Assembly: GCA_001593925.1 (NCBI GenBank)
Contig: LUCD01000054.1
Span: 1-8,181, forward strand
DNA: 8,181 bases
DNA from: Candidatus Bathyarchaeota archaeon B26-1
GTDB taxonomy: Archaea; Thermoproteota; Bathyarchaeia; Bathyarchaeales; B26-1
Direction of reading: 5' to 3'
The notes under the pieces were generated by a model. The model saw nothing but the letters and a program-made list of their open reading frames with translations, did no database searches and had not been told where the DNA came from. Below, one piece after another: positions 1-5,156 of this stretch. Both the position numbers and the translations under genes were made by a program. Each line of letters opens with the position of its first letter. The first letter of the stretch is position 1.

Positions 1-6
1 AGCCAT

Positions 7-60
7 GTCTTTAGCACCACACCCTCGATAAGATTTTAACGGCATATTAAACTTTTTGTA
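7..60 (-). promoter_or_regulatory. Possible promoter and leader of a minus-strand gene off the left edge
   Basis: Reading the minus strand, a TATA-like GTTTAATATG lies at 52-43. About 40 bases further on, an ATG followed by GCT starts at position 6 and runs off the window. A GAGGGTG lies in between, upstream of that ATG. The spacing would suit an archaeal promoter with a start near position 20 and a short leader. Only two codons of the supposed gene are visible, so its existence is inferred. The same stretch is the 3' flank of the rqcH homologue and shows only weak T-rich runs, so no clear terminator is called. Confidence 0.25.
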
Positions 61-108
61 GTGGAGAGACATTATCGGGCAGTCAGATAAAGAATATTCT
101 GTGCCAAT

Positions 109-2103
109 TTAAGGTTTCAAAGCTCCGCGCCCGTAAGGTATGAACCTCTGAAACTCTTCGAGCGGTATCTTGAGAATTTCCTTGCGCACCTCGCTGGGTG
201 AGGCCTCAGCTAGCTTGAGCCTAACCTCCTTCGCAAGCCTGCCGCTACTCTCTCTCCCGGGCACCAACTTGACATACATCTTGGTCTGTTTGGCTATGGC
301 CTCTGGAGGCCCGCCTATAACCTTCAACTCGGAACCGCGTATCTTGATTCCTATCGCCACTTCCAAGGGGAGATGTCTAACGTAGTTCTTTCGGCCGTAG
401 ATCATGAAGGCTCCTCTCTGAAGATACTCGCCTGAGGGGGGACTCTTCTTGACCTGTTGAGGCGAGACCCAGTAGACATCGAGCGAGGTGAACATCTCCT
501 TCCAAGCTCTCGAGTACGAGGCGGCGAGCTGCGCGGCCTCCCTTATCGTCCTCTCCGGAACCTTCTCTCCCCGCGTCTTGATCAGGACGAAGGGCGCGCC
601 GGGGATATCTGCGTGGAGAACAACATCCTTAGGCTCCATGTACCTCCTTATCAAGACCTCGTTCGTCGATGCGTCTCTACCTCCGATCACCAAGAAACCG
701 TCGGATGAGTGGAACCACCGGAACTTCTCGTACCACTCCCTCTTCGCAACCTTTCGGGGAGTCTCCTGCGCCTCTTCGAGGCTCTCCCTTAGACGCCTCT
801 TCAGCTCGGCGATCTTAGCCTCAACCTTGCTGATGGCCTTCTCAGCCCCGCTGATCTTCCTCTTAGCTTTCTTCGCCCTCTCATAGTAGATCGCGGCGTT
901 CTCCTGAACCGACCTCCTCAGATCGAGCTGAATCTTCTCCCCCTCAACGAGAACCTCCAACATTAAGTCTTTAGGGTTGAGAGACTCGAAGTATAGGGAG
1001 GGAATCTCCATCCTCTTCTTCTCCTCTTCGAGGCTTCTGATTATCTCTGACCATTCCCTGCCTCTCCTCTTCTCCCCCATTATCCTCTCCGTTAAGGCTT
1101 TCAGCTCGTTCAGGTGTCTGTAGATCGTGTCCCCTAGCCTTCTGTTGCGTTCCGCAGATTCCCTAAGCCTCTTCAGGGCCTCCTTCTGGTCTCGGAGGGT
1201 TCTTTCCAGCCTCCCAATCTCGCTCTCACCCCTCTTCGCCACCTCTTCAGCCCTTACCTCCACGGCGACCTTGGCGTAGTACTCGTCGAGGGCTTCATTG
1301 AACGTCTCATACTCTACCCTTTTGAGGTGAGAGTAAACCTTGAGGGGGATGGGGGCGAAATCAACGACCTCACCATCCTCACCTATAAAGATCATAGGTT
1401 TCAGCCTTCCAGCCTCGACGTCGGAGAGGAGGCCCCTGAGCTCGGCGTGAATCTCCTTGAGGGCCTCCTCAGAGAGCGTCTCGCAGGGGGTTCCCTTATC
1501 TATTCCGGCCCGCATCAGAATCTCCTCGGCGTTCAGGCCTCCTAGGCTTAGGAGCCTGGTGAGGCCCTTCACAACCTCTAAGCTTCCGTACTCCCTCAGT
1601 TTCTCGAGGTCTTCGAGAGTCGTCTCCCTCGGGTCGAGGCCGCTCGGAGGGGGAAACTTGAAGGTTTCGCCTCTGAGGATTTTCCTGTCCCTCATCCGTT
1701 TATATTGCAGGGCGTGGAGTATCCTGCCGTTGGGCGCCACAAGTATCACGTTTCCTTTCCCGAAGAGTTCGATGACGAGTCTGTAATCTCCGTCTCTACC
1801 CTTAACCCTGATCACCACTATGCGCTCAAACCCGTGTTGGCGAACCTCCATCACCCTACCGTTCTTTAGGTACTTCCTCAAGGCCATAGGGAAGGCTGGA
1901 GGCCTCTTAGGCTTCTCGAGTGAGTAAGAGGTTAAGTGCATCCTTGCACCCGCCTCTACTATGAGCTGGGATGGCTCCCTCCCTGCTCCTCTCAGCCTGA
2001 AGAGTAGGGTCTTCGGATCGAGTTGGTAGATGTTATCGATCCTCATCCCCGAGATTAACGGTTCCAGCTCTTTGACAACGGCCGCAACGTCGAAGCTACT
2101 CAT
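109..2103 (-). CDS. rqcH: Rqc2/RqcH (NEMF, NFACT family) ribosome-associated quality control protein
   Basis: Homologues bind large ribosomal subunits carrying a stalled peptidyl-tRNA and recruit tRNA to add C-terminal tails (alanine in bacteria, Ala/Thr in yeast), marking the chain for destruction. The layout is the complete family one. Numbered from the ATG at 2103 (664 residues), an N-terminal NFACT-N domain spans about 1-230, charged coiled coils lie near 277-367 and 397-452, and the NFACT-R domain lies near 457-572 (WFHSSDGFLVIGGRD, then VVLHADIPGAPFVLIK). The early Asp of the tailing site is kept (D5 in SSFDVAAVV). The usual Asp-Arg pair is Glu-Arg here (E93, R94 in GFERIV). The frame is open to a GTG at 2202, which would add 33 basic residues. 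I prefer the ATG because homologues begin at MSSFD-like sequence and AGGAGGGTG sits directly upstream. It is divergent from the small membrane protein gene. Identity is secure; tailing activity in this organism is inferred. Confidence 0.93.
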   Translation of the reverse strand: MSSFDVAAVVKELEPLISGMRIDNIYQLDPKTLLFRLRGAGREPSQLIVEAGARMHLTSYSLEKPKRPPAFPMALRKYLKNGRVMEVRQHGFERIVVIRVKGRDGDYRLVIELFGKGNVILVAPNGRILHALQYKRMRDRKILRGETFKFPPPSGLDPRETTLEDLEKLREYGSLEVVKGLTRLLSLGGLNAEEILMRAGIDKGTPCETLSEEALKEIHAELRGLLSDVEAGRLKPMIFIGEDGEVVDFAPIPLKVYSHLKRVEYETFNEALDEYYAKVAVEVRAEEVAKRGESEIGRLERTLRDQKEALKRLRESAERNRRLGDTIYRHLNELKALTERIMGEKRRGREWSEIIRSLEEEKKRMEIPSLYFESLNPKDLMLEVLVEGEKIQLDLRRSVQENAAIYYERAKKAKRKISGAEKAISKVEAKIAELKRRLRESLEEAQETPRKVAKREWYEKFRWFHSSDGFLVIGGRDASTNEVLIRRYMEPKDVVLHADIPGAPFVLIKTRGEKVPERTIREAAQLAASYSRAWKEMFTSLDVYWVSPQQVKKSPPSGEYLQRGAFMIYGRKNYVRHLPLEVAIGIKIRGSELKVIGGPPEAIAKQTKMYVKLVPGRESSGRLAKEVRLKLAEASPSEVRKEILKIPLEEFQRFIPYGRGALKP

Positions 2104-2202
2104 CACCCTCCTCAAGGCGTCCACCAATCGAATTAACCTAAACCCTTCTGAAGACCTTCCTCCAGCCGAGACCCTCCGGGAAACCCTTCCTTTATTAGCC
2201 AC

Positions 2203-2269
2203 AGAAAACCTTTAAAGGATACGCCAATTAAGGTTTCTAAATACAATACCTTCATAAAAAGGGATCGGG
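2203..2269. promoter_or_regulatory. Divergent promoter spacer between rqcH and the small membrane protein gene
   Basis: This 67 bp spacer should carry promoters for both directions. On the plus strand TTTCTAAATAC (2234-2244) resembles a TATA box and lies about 30 bases before the TTG start, which would give a nearly leaderless mRNA. On the minus strand the perfect palindrome CCTTTAAAGG (2209-2218) contains a TTTAAA element. A start of transcription about 25 bases beyond it would fall inside the longest reading of rqcH and would favour the internal ATG at 2103. The minus-strand reading GTATTTAG (2244-2237) is a rival TATA box that would instead allow the GTG at 2202. No experimental start is known here. 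Confidence 0.4.
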
Positions 2270-2539
2270 TTGGAGCCCTTAGACAAGATATACTGGATCA
2301 AACTCTTCCTAGGCGCTTTAGCGGCCCTCATATGCGTAATTTTGAGGGTTAATAACGTGATTACGGGGGCGGGAATAGGCTTCTTAACCTACCTGATCTC
2401 AGATAAGGTGCTGAAGCAAATATTTGCAGAGAAGGTTGATAAACCCGTGACCATCACCAAGACGGGGATAGGAATCTACGTGATCACATTCATCTTCATG
2501 TGGATACTTCTTTACACCATCGCCTCGAGGGGTTACTAG
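2270..2539 (+). CDS. Small three-helix membrane protein, probable archaeal EMC6-like insertase subunit
   Basis: The product has 89 residues and three hydrophobic segments, at about 10-26, 30-48 and 66-84, joined by a short charged cytoplasmic-looking loop (residues 50-64). The last helix carries TGIGIY followed by MWILLYT, which matches my memory of archaeal relatives of EMC6, the small subunit that partners the Oxa1-type insertase in the ER membrane complex. If correct, it would help insert membrane proteins at the cytoplasmic membrane. The start is TTG at 2270, with GGGATCGGG just before it and a TATA-like element about 30 bases upstream, so the transcript may have almost no leader. The gene ends tail to tail with the minus-strand unknown gene, sharing CTAG. 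The protein is clearly real by composition; the family name is a moderate-confidence judgement, and other small archaeal membrane proteins look similar. Confidence 0.72.
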   Translation: MEPLDKIYWIKLFLGALAALICVILRVNNVITGAGIGFLTYLISDKVLKQIFAEKVDKPVTITKTGIGIYVITFIFMWILLYTIASRGY

Positions 2540-2919
2540 CTCTTTTTGTTTGGACGCCCTTCTCTTGCGTTATGCTGGTCCAAAAGGAAACGCATGAAGT
2601 CCGTCCATGCGGAGAAGAAACCTCGGTCATACACGTCGTGCAGGGGGCTCTTAGAGTGTTTAACGAAGTCTCCGTGGCTCTTCTTAAGGACGCTCACATC
2701 GTCCATGTCGAGGTTGGAGATGAAAGCGTAACGGTCGTAGTTCGACCTCCAAACATGGATTATGCCGTTGAGGGCTTGGAGGTACCCCCTACTCCACTCA
2801 ACATCCCGCATCTGAGACCGTATACTACTAAGCGCCCTTTCAGCCTCAGCGAACCGCCTCGCCAGAGTGAGCTGAAAGAACCGCCTCACCATCTCATGTG
2901 GCGGTTTAGGCGTCCTCAT
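2536..2919 (-). CDS. Conserved-looking protein of unknown function, translationally coupled to radA
   Basis: I do not recognise a named family. The product has 127 residues, appears soluble and mostly helical, and has no signal peptide or membrane segment. The N-terminal half (residues 8-60) looks like a helical hairpin with alternating Arg/Glu and hydrophobic residues, and contains EWSRGYLQALNGI. A second block near 91-113 reads SPLHDVYDRGFFSAWTDF, with an aromatic-rich RGFFSAW core. The tail is basic (RPNKKS). I have a vague memory of similar GYLQAL and RGFFSAW blocks in unannotated archaeal proteins. The ATG begins three bases after the radA stop (TGA GGG ATG), and the ribosome binding site GAGG lies inside the end of radA, so the two are almost surely co-transcribed and coupled. 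That suggests, but does not show, a link to recombination. The 3' end overlaps the convergent membrane protein gene by four bases. Confidence 0.82.
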   Translation of the reverse strand: MRTPKPPHEMVRRFFQLTLARRFAEAERALSSIRSQMRDVEWSRGYLQALNGIIHVWRSNYDRYAFISNLDMDDVSVLKKSHGDFVKHSKSPLHDVYDRGFFSAWTDFMRFLLDQHNAREGRPNKKS

Positions 2920-2922
2920 CCC

Positions 2923-3903
2923 TCAGCCTTCTTCCTCAACATCCTCAATTCCGTTCTCAGTTATCTTGAAGAGCTGCTCCCCCTCCGGGAGGTAAGGGCT
3001 GGAAACGAGGCGGGCCACCCTAACCGGACCCTTCCTCGCCTTCCTCAGGAAGATACGTGTGTGGCTTGTATGAGCAACTATGTGGCCTCCTATCGGTCGG
3101 ATTGACTCTCCGAAGAAGACATCCGGGCTGGACATAACCTGGTTCGTTACAACGGCGGCGGCGTTGAAGGCCCTCGCCAGCTTGATCAGCTTATGCATAT
3201 GCTTGTTGAGTTTCTGCTGTCTAGCTGCTAGGCTCTCTCTACCCAAGTACTCGCTTCTGAAGTGAGCCGTTAAGGAGTCGATCACGATTAGACGTATGTT
3301 GTTCTCCTTGATTATCTTGTCGGAGTTCTCTAGGAGGAACATCTGGTGATCCGACGTGTAAGCCTCGGCCAAGATTATGTTTTTCAACACCTCTTCAGGG
3401 TCGAGTTCTAGGTGTTTAGCCATCTGAACTATCCGCTCCGCCCTGAACGTGTTCTCAGTATCTATGTAGAGGGCTCCCCCGCCCAGTCCACCCCTCTCAG
3501 GAGGCAACTGCACGTTCACACAGAGCTGGTGGGCTATCTGGCTCTTGCCTGAACCGTACTCGCCGTAGAACTCGGTTATAGTCTGGGTCTCTATGCCTCC
3601 CCCCAAGAGCTCGTCTAGCTTCCGGCTACCAGTTGTTAGACGTAGGATGTTCCGCCTCATCTTTAGGAGTTCGTCGGCTCTAACGAAGGAGAGGGAGATC
3701 GACGATCTAGCGGCGTTGATTATCTCGAAGGCTCTCTTATCTTTTATTCCGGCCTGTTCGAGCTCCCTAACCGTTGCCATGGCTAGGGACTCTATCGTGT
3801 TGAATCCGAGCTCCCTCAGCTTCCTAGCGGTCACAGGCCCTATGCCCGGAATGCTCTCAATCGTTAGGTATTTAGGCTTCTCCTCATCCTTTGATGTCTT
3901 CAT
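2923..3903 (-). CDS. radA: DNA repair and recombination protein RadA
   Basis: RadA is the archaeal RecA/Rad51 recombinase. It forms ATP-dependent filaments on single-stranded DNA, pairs homologous strands and repairs breaks. The 326 residues have the full family layout. An N-terminal helix-hairpin-helix domain covers about 12-66 (SIPGIGPVTARKLRELG). The polymerisation motif is F73-V-R-A76. Walker A is GEYGSGKS (114-121) and Walker B is LIVIDS (205-210). YIDTENTFRAERI contains the conserved catalytic Glu region. HFRSEYLGRESLAARQQKL and the C-terminal RPIGGHIVAH and LPEGE blocks are typical of true RadA rather than RadB. The ATG at 3903 follows a plausible TATA element, and the gene is followed after three bases by the unknown gene. 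No key residue appears to be missing. Confidence 0.97.
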   Translation of the reverse strand: MKTSKDEEKPKYLTIESIPGIGPVTARKLRELGFNTIESLAMATVRELEQAGIKDKRAFEIINAARSSISLSFVRADELLKMRRNILRLTTGSRKLDELLGGGIETQTITEFYGEYGSGKSQIAHQLCVNVQLPPERGGLGGGALYIDTENTFRAERIVQMAKHLELDPEEVLKNIILAEAYTSDHQMFLLENSDKIIKENNIRLIVIDSLTAHFRSEYLGRESLAARQQKLNKHMHKLIKLARAFNAAAVVTNQVMSSPDVFFGESIRPIGGHIVAHTSHTRIFLRKARKGPVRVARLVSSPYLPEGEQLFKITENGIEDVEEEG

Positions 3904-3952
3904 CCCACAACATCCCGACGTCTAAAGCCTAATGATTAGTAGGTCATAGAGG

Positions 3953-3960
3953 TATTTAAA
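3953..3960 (-). promoter_or_regulatory. Probable TATA box of the radA operon
   Basis: On the minus strand TTTAAATA sits about 50 bases before the radA ATG. A transcription start about 26 bases downstream would fall near 3930, leaving a leader of roughly 27 bases. The element lies within the near-palindromic TATTTAAATTA (3953-3963), so it could in principle also drive leftward and rightward transcription. No strong BRE is visible. Confidence 0.45.
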
Positions 3961-4053
3961 TTAGACGAGAACTAGAGTTATTTCCTAAAACGGTTAAATC
4001 CGCCAGAACCGGACGCGGCTAGGGATAAATACGTTAAATCTGTTGAGATGCAT

Positions 4054-4240
4054 ATAGACTAGGGGAGACCTAGGTGAAGAAGGAGACCGCTTGCTTTCTT
4101 CCCTGAAAACCCAAAAAATAGATGCTCTAAAATTTTGAATGGGAGGAGTTCCAAAATTGCGTGTTCCGGGACGTATAGGGGGAATCCCAAAAGAAACTTG
4201 GGGGAAGAACCCCCATCAAATTGACGGAATCCACAGAAAA
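4054..4240 (+). ncRNA. Candidate structured RNA or long structured leader, unrecognised family
   Basis: A TATA-like GGATAAATACG at 4023-4033 would place a transcript start near 4054. Downstream are perfect or nearly perfect hairpins: CTAGG/CCTAG (4059-4073) with loop GGAGA; GAAGAAGG/CTTTCTTC (4076-4083 with 4094-4101, one G-T pair); AATTTTG/CAAAATT (4131-4137 with 4152-4158), extendable by AA/TT past one bulged C, with TGGGAGGAG in the loop; GGG/CCC (4178-4188) with loop GGAAT; and TGGGGG/CCCCCA (4199-4215) with loop AAGAA. A bulged outer stem can form between 4145-4152 and 4226-4232, immediately followed by ACA at 4233, but it competes with the third hairpin. GGAGACC is repeated at 4064-4070 and 4082-4088. 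It does not match RNase P RNA, SRP RNA, tRNA or a clean C/D or H/ACA guide. Strand and ends are guesses. Confidence 0.22.
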
Positions 4241-4249
4241 ACCGTAAGG

Positions 4250-4257
4250 TATTTATT
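4250..4257 (+). promoter_or_regulatory. Probable TATA box of alba
   Basis: TATTTATT lies 55-62 bases before the alba GTG. A transcription start about 26 bases downstream would fall near 4280, giving a leader of about 30 bases that includes the GGAG ribosome binding site. A rival element, GATAAAAG at 4271-4278, would give an even shorter leader. Confidence 0.4.
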
Positions 4258-4311
4258 GGTGGAGTGAGGGGATAAAAGCCTAATTGAAGACTAAAGACGA
4301 GGAGTGAGGCG

Positions 4312-4590
4312 GTGAGTTTGTCAGAGAGTAACTCCGTGCTGATTGGGCGGAAACCCGTGATGAACTATGTCTTGGCGTGCATAACCCTCTTCCACAGCGG
4401 ATCGAAGGAGGTAAGCATCAAGGCCAGAGGCAGAGCCATAAGCCGAGCCGTAGACGTCGTAGAGATAACGAGACGTCGATTCCTACCGGACGTCAAGATA
4501 CAGAAGATCGACATCGGAACGGAGCAGCTGCAAGTTGAGGGAGGCGCCTCAACCAACGTCAGCACAATCGAGATAACGCTGACGCGCTAG
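4312..4590 (+). CDS. alba: DNA/RNA-binding chromatin protein Alba
   Basis: Alba is a small dimeric archaeal chromatin protein that coats DNA and also binds RNA. The 92 residues follow the family closely: IGRKPVMNYVLACI (11-24), then IKARGRAISRAVDVVEI (about 36-52), the RRRFLPDVKI block, and the closing STIEITL strand. The length is typical. The GTG at 4312 is chosen because GGAGTGAGG ends two bases before it and the next residues agree with the family's short, poorly conserved N-terminus; the TTG at 4318 is a weaker alternative. At the position of the acetylated Lys16 of the Sulfolobus protein there is Arg13, while the next Lys is kept (K14). Alba is divergent from radA across the long spacer. 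It is followed after 56 bases by the KH-protein/aspS pair, so partial read-through is possible. Confidence 0.96.
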   Translation: MSLSESNSVLIGRKPVMNYVLACITLFHSGSKEVSIKARGRAISRAVDVVEITRRRFLPDVKIQKIDIGTEQLQVEGGASTNVSTIEITLTR

Positions 4591-4601
4591 GAGCCAGATG
4601 C

Positions 4602-4635
4602 GGGGTCCACCGCCCCCTCCTTTATTTTCGGAGGG
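4602..4635 (+). promoter_or_regulatory. Competing hairpins that may hide the ribosome binding site of the KH-protein/aspS operon
   Basis: CCCTCC (4615-4620) pairs perfectly with GGAGGG (4630-4635), closing the U-rich loop TTTATTTTC (4621-4629). GGAGGG is also the only good ribosome binding site for the GTG at 4647, so the stem would hide it. Just upstream GGGG (4602-4605) can pair with CCCC (4613-4616) across a seven-base loop. Both structures need C4615-C4616, so they exclude each other. The U-rich loop could also help end alba transcripts. The pairings are seen in the sequence; a regulatory role is inferred. Confidence 0.4.
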
Positions 4636-4646
4636 TTCAGCGATAG

Positions 4647-5156
4647 GTGAAAGCGGAACTATGCCAGTTCTGCCTAAAAAGCGGAATCCTATGCCCCAAG
4701 TGCCGGGAGAAGGTTAGGAAGGGTGAGGTGACCCGAACCGACCTAAAGGTAGCTCGGTTACTTGTCTCCCTTGAAGAGAAGTACCCTCCGCTCCAAGACG
4801 TCTACTTTCATAAGAGTGTTGAGGCAGGCGGAGTCCTCGCCATAATAGTTGGGAAGGGAGATATTGCCCGCATGCTCAGCTACGGTGGAAAGATCATCAA
4901 GGACCTTGAAAGAGAAACCAGCAAGAAAATCCGAGTTTTGGAGCATAACTCCGATGAAAGGAAGTTCTTGGAGGACCTCTTCGCCCCCATGAGCATACTG
5001 ACGATAAACAAGATATGGCTTCCCGACGGAACGACGGAGACGCGGGTCGTCCTAAAACGCAGGAGAAGGATGAGGCCTCCCGTGAAGATGAAGTCCCTAA
5101 GAAGCATCGCTAAGAAACTCTACGGTATGAGCCTCAGGGTAGAGTTTGCCGATTAG
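4647..5156 (+). CDS. Zinc-knuckle, NusA-type KH domain RNA-binding protein
   Basis: This 169-residue protein starts with a zinc-knuckle pattern, C6-x2-C9-x6-C16-x2-C19. After a helical linker it has a KH domain of the NusA kind (about 60-117): LAIIVGKGD, ARMLSYGGKIIKDLERE, then IRVLEHNSDERKFLEDLFAP. The usual GxxG loop reads S78-Y-G-G81, so its first Gly is changed. The C-terminus is strongly basic (KRRRRMRPP at 137-145). Such proteins are often labelled NusA-like transcription elongation factors in archaea, but the true role is not established, and RNA or ribosome binding is all the sequence supports. The GTG at 4647 directly follows an in-frame TAG, so it is the earliest possible start; GGAGGG lies 11 bases upstream. 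Its stop overlaps the GTG of aspS (TAGTG), showing one operon with coupled translation. Confidence 0.88.
   Translation: MKAELCQFCLKSGILCPKCREKVRKGEVTRTDLKVARLLVSLEEKYPPLQDVYFHKSVEAGGVLAIIVGKGDIARMLSYGGKIIKDLERETSKKIRVLEHNSDERKFLEDLFAPMSILTINKIWLPDGTTETRVVLKRRRRMRPPVKMKSLRSIAKKLYGMSLRVEFAD

Larger units (their letters stand above)
3904..4311. other. Long intergenic spacer between divergent radA and alba
   Basis: These 408 bases carry no convincing protein gene. They hold the radA TATA element at 3953-3960, a second TATA-like GGATAAATACG on the plus strand at 4023-4033, a series of hairpins between 4059 and 4215 (described as a candidate RNA), and the likely alba promoter at 4250-4257. A further weak stem CGGTT/AACCG occurs at 3991-3995 and 4007-4011. 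The nine-base word GGAGTGAGG occurs at 4261-4269 and again exactly 40 bases later at 4301-4309, where it is the alba ribosome binding site. The spacer is unusually long for a window in which other genes are nearly touching. Confidence 0.6.

Noticed and set aside
488..886. Open frames opposite rqcH, aspS and truD, such as 488-886 on the plus strand and 5864-6427 on the minus strand
   Set aside because: They are antisense to well-conserved genes, have no family-like sequence or ribosome binding site, and follow from the GC-rich codon use of the real genes.
2500..3105. A 201-codon plus-strand frame across the radA operon
   Set aside because: It runs antisense to radA and the coupled unknown gene, both of which have strong coding evidence, and its translation resembles no family.
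3991..4018. tRNA T-arm-like GGTTAAATCC
   Set aside because: It lacks the TTCRA loop, and no acceptor, D or anticodon stems can be built around it on either strand.
4073..4106. Box C/D guide RNA: GTGAAGA with CTGA downstream
   Set aside because: The C box does not match RTGATGA well, the spacing is too short, and there is no internal C'/D' pair.
4145..4235. H/ACA guide RNA: bulged lower stem followed directly by ACA at 4233
   Set aside because: The 5' side of the pocket would be over 40 bases long and the stem competes with a stronger hairpin, so the architecture is not convincing.
4140..4245. RNase P RNA: GGGAGGAGTTCC and ACAGAAA resemble its conserved regions I and IV
   Set aside because: The two segments cannot pair to make helix P4, and the GGCUUA part of region IV is missing.
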